Assembly: GCA_016295505.1 (NCBI GenBank)
Contig: JAEDLC010000017.1
Span: 1 to 24,974 of the forward strand
Length of the DNA stretch: 24,974 nucleotides
Direction of reading: 5' to 3'
Origin: Dorea sp.
Lineage (GTDB): Bacteria; Bacillota_A; Clostridia; Lachnospirales; Lachnospiraceae
The notes beneath the pieces are model-generated. The model did not search any database, was not told where the DNA came from, and saw nothing but the letters and a program-made list of their open reading frames with translations. Below, one piece after another: positions 1 to 7,111 of this stretch; position 1 is the first letter of the stretch; each line of letters opens with the position of its first letter. The position numbers were made by a program, and so were the translations under genes.

Positions 1-205
1 TTTCCGGATAATCAAGTGCAAAACGAATTGCAACACTGCCACCCGCTGATGTCGAAAGAACATAAACCTGATTTATCCCAAGCCTGTCCAACAAATCCAC
101 ATATGCTTCAGCCTGTTCTGCCGGCATTCCGGTTCCCTTAATATCACTCCCTAAATACCCAAATCTTGATGCCACTTCATCTTTCCAGTAAAACACTGGT
201 GTCAA
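1..205 (-). pseudogene. alpha/beta hydrolase fragment (no start, runs off window)
   Basis: Hand translation of the minus strand gives an open frame from about 205 down to the window edge. It contains FYWKDEVASRFGYLGSD and later VLSTSAGGSVAIRFALDYPE. The first resembles the RFGYLGSD stretch found near the N-terminal third of many alpha/beta-fold hydrolases. The second contains a nucleophile elbow (S-T-S-A-G-G). The frame is closed by TGA at 206-208 and has no start codon or ribosome binding site. The N-terminal core strands and the oxyanion-hole region that should precede it are absent, because IS66-like sequence takes their place. The rest of the protein would lie left of position 1. I read it as the interior of a hydrolase gene that lost its 5' end. 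I cannot tell whether the C-terminal part is intact. Confidence 0.65.
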
Positions 206-209
206 TCAT

Positions 210-284
210 CTGCTGTTCCAGGCGATAGAGCGGAACAGCATTCACATACTTGCCATTCATAATCGCAAGTGTTGTAAAGTTATG
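210..284 (-). mobile_element. IS66-family transposase fragment
   Basis: A short minus-strand frame reads LAIMNGKYVNAVPLYRLEQQ. This closely matches the conserved IS66 transposase (DDE_Tnp_IS66) segment of the form KYV-N/D-A-V/L-PLYR-x-E. Only about 25 codons survive. A TGA lies directly upstream, and downstream the sequence changes to the hydrolase-like frame. No terminal inverted repeats or companion ORFs are visible. It is a decayed insertion-sequence remnant that probably marks a past rearrangement. Confidence 0.6.
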
Positions 285-374
285 TCAGGTTCTTCAAAAA
301 TCCTTTGAAGATTTTGGACTTCTTTTCGTTTAGTGTAGAACTGTTCATAAAGCTAAGTTCATTTACAAAGATAG
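285..374. other. short non-coding gap with small hairpin
   Basis: The gap between the IS66 remnant and the DUF4125 stop codon contains a perfect 8-bp inverted repeat (TCTTCAAA / TTTGAAGA, 291-298 and 304-311, 5-nt loop). On the minus strand it lies downstream of the operon but lacks a following T-tract, so terminator function is uncertain. A 22-codon frame (348 to 280, minus) has no ribosome binding site and is not called. Confidence 0.4.
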
Positions 375-986
375 TTAATAGAAGCATCGCTTCTCCGCGT
401 CTTCTAGCGATTGATATCCATACAGTTTCACCATTTGTTCCGTGACAAGAGTCGACAGATTGTCTCCCCGGCGCTCGAGTTCATCATACAGCTTCTCCAG
501 AAGCTCAACTGTGCGATCCGAATAAGTACTTAGCTCGCCTCTTGCATACGTCTCCACGGAAGTACTGTACGGTGTATCCTCATAAGTGTGCAATACACGT
601 CCTGTCCCCGCAATCCTTGGGTACTGCTTCGCAAATGCCTCCTCCCAGGAAACCACCTTCTTAAGCATGCGTTCCTGCTGTTCCAATCTTCGTTCACTTC
701 GCTTTGGAAGTCTCTCTTTCAACTGCTCATACTGCACTGGAGCCGTACTTTCCATCATTCTGGCATACTTCTCCGTCAAGAGATTCCATCCCTTCGATTC
801 CGCATCCTGAAGATCCTGATAATAACTTTCAAGAATCTCCATTTTCCAAACCAAAAACTGGCTTGTTCTCATAATATTAAATGTAGGTCGATTGTCCTGA
901 CAGCTCGCTCTTCCGCCCTCGTTCTGAACCTTTTGAAACTGCTGCCACTCAAGCTCTACAATTTTCTCAATCAGCTGCTCTTTCAT
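375..986 (-). CDS. DUF4125 family protein
   Basis: 203 residues, soluble, with no signal peptide or membrane segment. It is mostly charged helix and rich in Glu, Lys and Arg. The N-terminal segment (ELEWQQFQKVQNEGGRASCQ, about residues 12-31), a following NIMRTSQFLVW segment and a central YPRIAGTGR segment are what I recognise as the DUF4125 signature. The family has no assigned biochemical activity that I know of. The start codon overlaps the stop of the upstream TPR-DUF4037 gene by four bases (ATGA), which indicates translational coupling and probably joint function. DUF4125 and DUF4037 genes are commonly neighbours in Firmicutes. It is the last gene of the apparent operon that begins near 5433. 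Confidence 0.8.
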   Translation of the reverse strand: MKEQLIEKIVELEWQQFQKVQNEGGRASCQDNRPTFNIMRTSQFLVWKMEILESYYQDLQDAESKGWNLLTEKYARMMESTAPVQYEQLKERLPKRSERRLEQQERMLKKVVSWEEAFAKQYPRIAGTGRVLHTYEDTPYSTSVETYARGELSTYSDRTVELLEKLYDELERRGDNLSTLVTEQMVKLYGYQSLEDAEKRCFY

Positions 987-2683
987 CGCAATAAGTCTCC
1001 TCTCTGAATCTCCAAAAAGTTCTCCGTACTACTCGTCAGACCTTGCCGATTCAACTCTGCAACAAACATCGCGCAGATCTCTTCCACCAGGGCACTGGCA
1101 TCCTCTTTCGCGTCCACTCTCGTCAGCTGTAGAAGCTTATCCTTCAACTCACGAAGCACCTCGAACTCGTCCATTCCCCGGAACATCCATTTATAAAATG
1201 GCGCATATTGTCCATTTAATACATATGCTGCCTTGATCGCAGCCTCTGTAAATGTGGCAAGACTCAGGTAGCTCGCTCCCTCGTCCTGTCGTTTTTTCAT
1301 TCTACTGTAATTATACTGACCGCTTTGTCCCATTTGACCAACGTATTCCGCAATCTTCCTCTTCCGGATATGTTCCGGATACTTCGAAAATCCCTCTCTT
1401 CTTCTCGTAAATTCACCAAGTGGATCCGCAAACACTTCCCCATTGGTCACTGTTTTCAATGCAGACATATCCATGCGAAGCCAGTCAAAATCCCGCATCT
1501 TCTCAGGTGTCTCACATCCGATATACTTGCGATAGAACGCATCCATAGAGCACACACCCACACGTCCGCCGCCATGTTCCGTCACATTCCTTACCGGATA
1601 CCCAAGGAACTCTCCGGGTAACGCATTGTAATCTGCCTCCAACTGTTTTCCAATCGCTTCGTAGTCACTCTCTGTCAGCCAGATGCAAAATCCCGGACCA
1701 AAGTCGTGGTCTGTAGATGTCTGATCATCATACCCCAGGCATTCTGACCCTTCTCCTATCAGGCCCACCGCAATACGATCCACGTATTCAGCATATTTCT
1801 TCTCTAACATCGGCTTCCCACATTGCTCGTAATACTGCTTTGCAATCTCCATTCCTGTCATCTTTGAACGAAGTATCGCCTCTCTTCGTTTCTTCATATC
1901 CAGAATCAACTCATAATTGCTCTTTATGGTCCGATAGCTCGCATTTTCCCCGTAATTCTTTTTAATCTCTTCCATTGCAAGGAGCATGTATTCGGCTGCA
2001 GCCCCATAGTCTTCTCTATGAAAATGAAGTTCTCCCAGACCTGCAAGCATCGATGCATAATGCGGATCGCGTACGCCGTCTTCCACCTCAAAGAGAGCCT
2101 TTGCCTTCTGGAAATGGTGTTCTGCTTCTTCAAGATCCTTCATTGAAATACAGATATTTCCGATATTCACATGAGTGATCGCGATCTCAACATCCGATCC
2201 TTGAAGTTGCTGAATCAGTTCAAGTGCCTGGAGCAAGTCCTTCTTTGCCTTCTTCGGCTGTCCCATTTCCGCATACAGAAGACTTCGATTATTATAAAAC
2301 GTTGCCATGCGATAATCCGGCTCAACAATTTCTCTCTTATAAATCTCATAGGCCTGATCATAGTAATCTCCTGCCTCGTCAAACTTCTTCATCACACGCT
2401 TGGCAGTTCCGGCATTCAGCAGGGTTGTCGCATGATTCATCGTCCCCATGATTCCCATATAGCGAATCAGGTCAAATGCACTGCGAATGCACTTCTCCCC
2501 CTCCTCATATGGACCCTGCACGCGGTAGTATCCAATCAATTCATTCAAAATGGCCAACTCAGCTCCCATGTCATGAAGATTACTGCTGATCGTAAGTCCC
2601 TTTCGGAGAAATGCTTCTGCTTCCCTCGGTCTCTCACGATAGATCACATCAAGTTCTTGAAAAAATTCTTTTAAGTCAAACAT
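983..2683 (-). CDS. TPR-repeat protein with C-terminal DUF4037 (nucleotidyltransferase-like) domain
   Basis: 566 residues. Residues about 1-260 form helical TPR-type repeats, for example NNRSLLYAEMGQPKKAKKDL (131-150), HVNIGNICISMKDLEEAEHH (171-190) and LGELHFHREDYGAAA. From about residue 285 the sequence matches DUF4037. The segment GEGSECLGYDDQTSTDHDFG (310-329) has the GS-plus-acidic layout of a nucleotidyltransferase active site, with D319, D320, D325 and D327 as candidate metal ligands. The substrate is unknown. Known TPR plus nucleotidyltransferase proteins include toxin, antibiotic-modifying and regulatory types, so no role is assigned. A GGGGGA ribosome binding site lies about 10 nt upstream of the ATG. 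It follows the nitrogenase-like gene by 34 bp with no terminator between them, and its stop overlaps the DUF4125 start. Confidence 0.82.
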   Translation of the reverse strand: MFDLKEFFQELDVIYRERPREAEAFLRKGLTISSNLHDMGAELAILNELIGYYRVQGPYEEGEKCIRSAFDLIRYMGIMGTMNHATTLLNAGTAKRVMKKFDEAGDYYDQAYEIYKREIVEPDYRMATFYNNRSLLYAEMGQPKKAKKDLLQALELIQQLQGSDVEIAITHVNIGNICISMKDLEEAEHHFQKAKALFEVEDGVRDPHYASMLAGLGELHFHREDYGAAAEYMLLAMEEIKKNYGENASYRTIKSNYELILDMKKRREAILRSKMTGMEIAKQYYEQCGKPMLEKKYAEYVDRIAVGLIGEGSECLGYDDQTSTDHDFGPGFCIWLTESDYEAIGKQLEADYNALPGEFLGYPVRNVTEHGGGRVGVCSMDAFYRKYIGCETPEKMRDFDWLRMDMSALKTVTNGEVFADPLGEFTRRREGFSKYPEHIRKRKIAEYVGQMGQSGQYNYSRMKKRQDEGASYLSLATFTEAAIKAAYVLNGQYAPFYKWMFRGMDEFEVLRELKDKLLQLTRVDAKEDASALVEEICAMFVAELNRQGLTSSTENFLEIQRGDLLR

Positions 2684-2717
2684 TATGAATCATCCCCCTA
2701 TATGCTCCTTCACATCT

Positions 2718-3842
2718 CTATTGTTTCAGTCCCTTTTTCAGGAACTCATAACCGTATTTTCCATAGAGATTTGGAATGCTGTCTGAAATAACTCGTCCGC
2801 TGACGGCAATCTGGGGAAGATCAACAAATGTGTGATATCCGCCGAATACTCTCAGTTCCGGATCCCCGATAATCACATCATATTCTCCTTCTGCAGCTAA
2901 AATTCTCTCATAATCATCCTCTCCATAAAGTTCATGATCTCCATCTTCCGCAATTTCCTTATCTAACTGAAAAAAAGTTGCTACAGAAACATTCAAAACC
3001 CCAAAGTCTTTTCTCAGGCAAGAACGAAGAGCATTCATCATTACCTGTTCGCCAACCAGAAGAATCTTCTTTTCAGAATCATTTTTTCTATATCGAGGCT
3101 GCTTATCATCAACTTGTTTTTCAACACAACCGTAAGAATCCATACCAATCTGATACGCTGTACCATATCGCTCATAAAGCTTTTTCACAACAGAAACTGC
3201 TGAAACCGAAACTGCAATATTCAATGTCGCCTCCGAAGCTGACGATATTTCTTCCATCTGAACATCTTTGCTCCAAAACAGAACCTCTTCGTATTCCTGC
3301 GCAAGAGTTTCACGAAAAGATTCTCTCATCTCTGAATTCCAACCGTTAAGCGCAGTGTCTCCGATCACATTCACCCGATTACGCTTTTTTTTCGGATCCT
3401 GTGTAAAAGTGTCAATCAGAGCATGAAATAATGCTTCTTCTCCTTTATCATAACGGTCAAATCCTTTGGTATCCAGAGCAATCACAGGCAGATCAATCCG
3501 TTTTTCAATCAATCTTTTCCATGCGCGATAATCCGTTCCAATCAGCATTGGAATCGGAGACCCACAGAGCAGAATGAAATCACAGGGAATATCTTTTCCT
3601 GCCTGCACGATCATATCAATGATTTTATTGTCATTTCCCGTAACAGCATCCACTTCGCTGATCTTTGTAAAAAAAATCTTCATATCATGCTCATCCAGCT
3701 CAAAATCATCACAGGTGCTTACACCTCCGATACATCCCCCGTGACCATGTAAAACAGTAAGACAATTCATATGATGTGCTGCGTTACAGACGCCACTGTA
3801 ATCTCCTGCAAATGTAGAAAGTCGCTTAAAAAGATTCTTCAT
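2718..3842 (-). CDS. nitrogenase component 1-like protein (NifD/NifK superfamily), second subunit
   Basis: 374 residues, clearly shorter than a true NifD or NifK (about 480-520). C19 (YSGVCNAAHH), C37 (HGHGGCIGG) and C93 (LLCGSPIPMLIGTD) sit at intervals like those of the cluster-ligating Cys of nitrogenase-superfamily subunits. The HGxxGC and C-G/P-x-P-x-x-x-I-G-x-D elements are recognisable. The short N-terminus resembles BchN-type subunits more than NifD. I see no obvious equivalent of the FeMo-cofactor Cys/His pair. The start at 3842 lies inside the upstream gene (17-bp overlap) and has a GGAGG site 9 nt before it. It presumably pairs with the 445-residue protein into a heterodimeric reductase. 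The substrate cannot be read from sequence. It is not a canonical nitrogenase. Confidence 0.8.
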   Translation of the reverse strand: MKNLFKRLSTFAGDYSGVCNAAHHMNCLTVLHGHGGCIGGVSTCDDFELDEHDMKIFFTKISEVDAVTGNDNKIIDMIVQAGKDIPCDFILLCGSPIPMLIGTDYRAWKRLIEKRIDLPVIALDTKGFDRYDKGEEALFHALIDTFTQDPKKKRNRVNVIGDTALNGWNSEMRESFRETLAQEYEEVLFWSKDVQMEEISSASEATLNIAVSVSAVSVVKKLYERYGTAYQIGMDSYGCVEKQVDDKQPRYRKNDSEKKILLVGEQVMMNALRSCLRKDFGVLNVSVATFFQLDKEIAEDGDHELYGEDDYERILAAEGEYDVIIGDPELRVFGGYHTFVDLPQIAVSGRVISDSIPNLYGKYGYEFLKKGLKQ

Positions 3843-5163
3843 TCTTCTTTGCCTCCACTTCTTTCATAAACCACAGTATACTTTCATAATCACAATAAAT
3901 CGCACGTTTTTCAGAATCAATCCAGCAATCCCGCTTATTCAAAAACCACTTTTCTCCCATTCCCCAGGCAACATCTACCTTCGGAGGGTCCAGCAATACT
4001 TCTCTACTGAAAGCACTATTCGTAAAAACCACCTGCGTGTCCGGATGATTCCCGGCAATCCATGCAATTTCATCTTCTTTCTTCGCCAGCATCCCATCCG
4101 AATAGATATATTGCACATCAATTCCCAGTTTTAATATATCCCTGGCAATATGGAATCCGTTAACAGATCCTGCAAAAGTCTCTCCTACAGCCATAGTAAT
4201 CGGCTGTTGCTTACGTCTTTCCCGGAACTCATGGATTTCCTGTTTCGTCTTCTTATATATCTCCTCATCATGAATATTGATACCAAGCATCTCTCCTACA
4301 GAATGATACATCTGATGAACTGCATCGATGTCAAATGTTGGAAGTGCCGTTATATACGGGATCTGATATTCCCTCTCAAGATCTCTGGCAACTTTGACCG
4401 ACAGTTCTTCTCCGACAATATTTAAGCTGGCATGTCCCATAGAACAATATTCATCAAATGTTTTACAATCCGTCATATAACGAACATGTTTCACTCCCGC
4501 CTTTTCTAAGAGCCAGCGAAGATCGCTGGTGTCCGTCGGTGGATAAAGCCGTCCGATCAGGTTAACAGCCAGATTCGTTTTCTCATTACAATGATCCCAA
4601 ATTGACATAAGCTTTTTCCAACATCTCACCTGTGGTGGCTCCTGTCTGCAGGCTACCGGGTCTTCCCATGTAACAATAATTTCCGCCGTAATCTTCTTTT
4701 TCAAATCACGGGCAACATACTCCAGATCACTTGCTGCCAAACGATCAATACAGGATCCACATATGACAATCATTTTAGGTTTAACTTTACAATATTCATA
4801 TATTTCCAAGACCGCCTGTCGAATTTTGTCAAGATGTGTTCCATTTACAACCTCAATTTCTTCAATTGCAAGTGCAAACATTCTGTCTGTTCGCTGCCAT
4901 CTGTGTGTTGTCACATGTCTGCAACAGGCCAATGGTGCAACAAACAAAGTAACCGTTTCCGGAATCATCAATGATAAATCAGCGATTCCACCACACATCT
5001 TGGAACTGGCAGGAATGCCAAGACCTTTATCTACAAGTGATTGTCCAGTTTGCACGGACCGTAACACATCTTTAATATTGTATACTGCATTATTCTTCAT
5101 AATCCGCCCCAGTCTAAATTCAGTTTCTTCCTTTACTTTCAGATTTTCACAATCTGAGATCAT
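3826..5163 (-). CDS. nitrogenase component 1-like protein (NifD/NifK superfamily), first subunit
   Basis: 445 residues. C57 (SSKMCGG), C80/C81 (APLACCRH) and C135/C138 (VICGSCIDRLAASD) give a C-x22-C-x54-C layout close to that of the P-cluster ligands of NifK-type subunits. The later GETFAGSVNGFHIARDI segment (327-343) fits the second Rossmann-like domain of the superfamily. The terminal GMGEKW region does not match the homocitrate/FeMoco-binding part of NifD. The ATG at 5163 overlaps the TGA of a short upstream ORF (ATGA), but its ribosome binding site is weak. Met22 (5100), preceded by GGGGCGG, is an alternative start. No NifH-like P-loop electron donor is encoded in the window, so the partner reductase would have to be elsewhere or of another type. 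Known relatives include Bch/Chl, Cfb and methylthio-alkane reductase systems. Confidence 0.78.
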   Translation of the reverse strand: MISDCENLKVKEETEFRLGRIMKNNAVYNIKDVLRSVQTGQSLVDKGLGIPASSKMCGGIADLSLMIPETVTLFVAPLACCRHVTTHRWQRTDRMFALAIEEIEVVNGTHLDKIRQAVLEIYEYCKVKPKMIVICGSCIDRLAASDLEYVARDLKKKITAEIIVTWEDPVACRQEPPQVRCWKKLMSIWDHCNEKTNLAVNLIGRLYPPTDTSDLRWLLEKAGVKHVRYMTDCKTFDEYCSMGHASLNIVGEELSVKVARDLEREYQIPYITALPTFDIDAVHQMYHSVGEMLGINIHDEEIYKKTKQEIHEFRERRKQQPITMAVGETFAGSVNGFHIARDILKLGIDVQYIYSDGMLAKKEDEIAWIAGNHPDTQVVFTNSAFSREVLLDPPKVDVAWGMGEKWFLNKRDCWIDSEKRAIYCDYESILWFMKEVEAKKNEESF

Positions 5164-5357
5164 ACTTTCTTTCTCTTTATCTTCGGCTCAGGCAATTCTT
5201 CATACATTGCTTTCAGGACCTTCTCCATCAATTCTATATTTTCCACATCATCTACAATTACCATCAATGTCTTCGATCCCTCATAAGGATAACCCCTGTC
5301 CGCATCCGGCATAAAACGAAGCACAGATTCTGTCGGTTAATCTTTTGATGTTGCCAT
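5160..5357 (-). pseudogene. short ORF with in-frame TAA at codon 7, leader gene of the nitrogenase-like operon
   Basis: An ATG at 5357, preceded at about 10 nt by AAAGGA, opens a frame that meets TAA at 5337-5339 after six codons. It then stays open to a TGA at 5160-5162. The downstream part (MPDADRGYPYEGSKTLMVIV from 5312, ending ELPEPKIKRKKV) looks protein-like, with a hydrophobic strand and a charged C-terminal helix. Its stop overlaps the start of the nitrogenase-like gene, as real coupled genes do. The internal ATG at 5312 has no ribosome binding site. The simplest reading is a small protein of about 65 residues inactivated by a nonsense change such as CAA to TAA. A 50-residue protein starting at 5312 is the alternative. 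I do not recognise the family. Confidence 0.45.
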
Positions 5358-5432
5358 ATATTCTAATTCCTTTCCGATCGGATGCCGGATCACAGTTTTC
5401 CTTTTTCCCGACGCACCTTTTCTGATGTTTGT

Positions 5433-5468
5433 CTGGTTTATTATAACATTTCTTACATATAAAAAAAT
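5433..5468 (-). promoter_or_regulatory. predicted extended -10 promoter of the nitrogenase-like operon
   Basis: The minus strand shows TGTTATAAT (-10 at 5440-5445 with a TGn extension), giving a start near 5433. The region 17 nt upstream is only T-rich, with no TTGACA-like box, as allowed for extended -10 promoters. The predicted 5' UTR to the ATG at 5357 is about 76 nt. Confidence 0.5.
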
Positions 5469-5654
5469 ATATTCACCTATAGAATTCCTCTGCATCTCTT
5501 ATAGATTTTTGCCTGAATTGGCCTGAATATTATTGATTGTTTCGATAACCGGACGTTGCAGTTTCTTACGTCCACACAACATCCGGCCATAGATATGATA
5601 TTATTGAATATTAGATCAACCTTTTTACATCCGTAGGTTCAATTTCAACATTAT
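5469..5654. other. AT-rich intergenic stretch
   Basis: Between the predicted operon promoter and the methyltransferase stop I find only short interrupted frames. One minus-strand frame of 30-odd codons (around 5500-5605, containing CGRKKLQRPVIETINN) lies between two stops without a usable ribosome binding site. It may be a gene remnant. No RNA gene or strong terminator is recognised. Confidence 0.4.
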
Positions 5655-6272
5655 TTATTTTTTCCGCAAAATCAGATTAAGCCATTTTTCCTCGCCTCGC
5701 CCCGGACGTACATCTGATGTGATCCATTGCTCTTCAATCTCTAATTCGTGAATATCACGAATCAACACCGCAAATGCTTCTTCTGTCATATCGGTAAAAT
5801 ACCGGTCCTTTCGCTTGCCTTCAAACGTACCATATTTGAAAGAGGTATACAGAATTCCATTGCTTTTAAGCGCCTCTGCCATCTTTATGATCACGCGTTT
5901 CAATTCATCCTTTGAAAGATGAAGGATGGAGGAACATGCCCATATTCCGTCATATCTGTCTTTTTCATCCAGCTCCTGAAACAGCATACAATTTACCGGA
6001 ATACCTGCATAATCACCCGCAATTTTGCAAAGTTCCTCGGAGCCGTCAATCGCAGTCACTTCATATCCACGCTCCCGAAAATACTTCGCATCTCTTCCGG
6101 ATCCACATCCAAAATCAAGAATGCTGGATCCTTCTTTTAACTTATCTAAAAATCGATTCTGCATTTCCTCGAATTCAACAGACACCGTTCCATTCACAAA
6201 CTTCTGTGCATTTGCATTATAATATTCAATTGTATAATTGGATTTCAAAATGTTATTCCTGCTTTCATTCAT
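5655..6272 (-). CDS. class I SAM-dependent methyltransferase
   Basis: 205 residues, a typical size for a small stand-alone methyltransferase. Motif I is ILDFGCGSGRDAKYF (51-65). D76 in VTAIDGSEE ends strand 2, where it would bind the ribose of S-adenosylmethionine. ASSILHLS around 112-120 corresponds to motif IV/post-motif, and KSNGILYTSFKYG to motif VI. The N-terminal TIEYYNANAQKF is common in the Methyltransf_11/25 group. The substrate is unknown; relatives are often annotated only by fold. The start lacks a Shine-Dalgarno sequence but has a TATAAT box 13 nt upstream, implying a very short leader. It lies 56 bp downstream of the CYTH gene on the same strand. Confidence 0.85.
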   Translation of the reverse strand: MNESRNNILKSNYTIEYYNANAQKFVNGTVSVEFEEMQNRFLDKLKEGSSILDFGCGSGRDAKYFRERGYEVTAIDGSEELCKIAGDYAGIPVNCMLFQELDEKDRYDGIWACSSILHLSKDELKRVIIKMAEALKSNGILYTSFKYGTFEGKRKDRYFTDMTEEAFAVLIRDIHELEIEEQWITSDVRPGRGEEKWLNLILRKK

Positions 6273-6278
6273 CGTAAT

Positions 6279-6291
6279 TGATCATATTATA
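6279..6291 (-). promoter_or_regulatory. predicted -10 box of the methyltransferase, near-leaderless transcript
   Basis: TATAAT on the minus strand (6286-6291) places the start near 6279, only about 7 nt before the ATG at 6272. No convincing -35 box is seen (GGGTTT at 17-nt spacing). Confidence 0.4.
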
Positions 6292-6328
6292 GCGCCCATT
6301 CCTATTCAAAACCCTCTGCTATATGTCA

Positions 6329-6898
6329 TTATTCTTCATTCTGTTTTTTTGCGTACAACATCCCCAGATAAGATGTCCTCACGGTATCTGCCATGGAAAG
6401 TCCAAGTTCCGTCAGTAACCTCTCCATCTCCCGCAAATATATTTCCCTCATGGACTCTTCTGATGCGATCACTTCCAGTTCCAGAAAACTTCCAAGTCCG
6501 TCTACCTGATCCAGGCATGCCGTCATCTCATTTTTCTTCATGTAACATCTGGTTTTCTGTACACCGGCCACCGGTTCAAATCCCAATGCGATCAATATCT
6601 TCTCCGTACACTCCGGATCAGCCACTGCAGTTTCATATTCCTGCCTGGACATGGATACCTGATCCATCTTCTTCCCTTTGAAATTCAGCTGGGCCTGTGT
6701 CTGACCATTAAACAGATCTGTACTCTTTCTGATTCGAAGTGCCTCACCCAGCTTCTTCACATCATGATGCTCACTGTTGTAATACATATCACTTTCGCGG
6801 ACAGTAGCTTCTTCCTGGAATCCTTTCCATATTAACTTTTCTTTGATTTCTTCCAGACTGAAAACCGGAAGTTTCATTTCAATTTCAAAACTATTCAT
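6329..6898 (-). CDS. CYTH-domain protein (class IV adenylate cyclase / triphosphatase-like)
   Basis: 189 residues from the ATG at 6898. The CYTH signature ExExK is present at the very N-terminus (SFEIEMKLP). It is followed by the alternating basic and acidic strands of the triphosphate tunnel fold: YYNSEH, ALRIRKS, AQLNFKGKK, RCYMKKNEMTACLDQVDGLG and FLELEVIASEE. The family hydrolyses triphosphates (thiamine triphosphate, inorganic triphosphate) or, in CyaB-type members, makes cAMP. Sequence alone does not decide which. A GTG at 6910 would add four residues but has no better ribosome binding site; the ATG has GTGAG seven nt upstream. It has its own promoter (TTGTGA-17-TAGAAT) and is probably transcribed into the methyltransferase. 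Confidence 0.85.
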   Translation of the reverse strand: MNSFEIEMKLPVFSLEEIKEKLIWKGFQEEATVRESDMYYNSEHHDVKKLGEALRIRKSTDLFNGQTQAQLNFKGKKMDQVSMSRQEYETAVADPECTEKILIALGFEPVAGVQKTRCYMKKNEMTACLDQVDGLGSFLELEVIASEESMREIYLREMERLLTELGLSMADTVRTSYLGMLYAKKQNEE

Positions 6899-6954
6899 AC
6901 TAAAACTCACTTTTCACATGGTCAGAAGCTCTGATATATTCATCTGTTTCCATT

Positions 6955-6990
6955 CCCTAATATTCTAACACCTCATACAGCTAATCACAA
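6955..6990 (-). promoter_or_regulatory. predicted sigma-A promoter of the CYTH gene
   Basis: The minus strand has TTGTGA (6985-6990), a 17-nt spacer and TAGAAT (6962-6967) with a TGn extension. The predicted start is near 6955, about 57 nt before the ATG at 6898. Confidence 0.55.
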
Positions 6991-7026
6991 TTGAATTTAT
7001 AATCATCACATATTGTTACAAAATAA

Positions 7027-7072
7027 GATAAGCAGCTTCTACACGCTGGCATACATGTAGAATCTGCTTATC
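7027..7072 (-). terminator. rho-independent terminator of the aminotransferase gene
   Basis: A long inverted repeat (GATAAGCAG-TTCTACA arms with a single internal mismatch, 12-nt loop) is followed on the minus strand by TTATTTTGT. It lies about 40 bp past the aminotransferase stop. Confidence 0.75.
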
Positions 7073-7111
7073 TCAAATTAAGGGGGTTCTGTGTTATCGA
7101 ATTAATCTATA

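Noticed and set aside
280..348. 22-codon minus-strand ORF (MNSSTLNEKKSKIFKGFLKN)
   Set aside because: No ribosome binding site and no family recognised; too short to support without comparison.
2718..5163. Calling the pair nifD and nifK (nitrogen fixation)
   Set aside because: The proteins are too short, lack FeMoco ligands, and no nifH, nifB, nifE or nifN is nearby.
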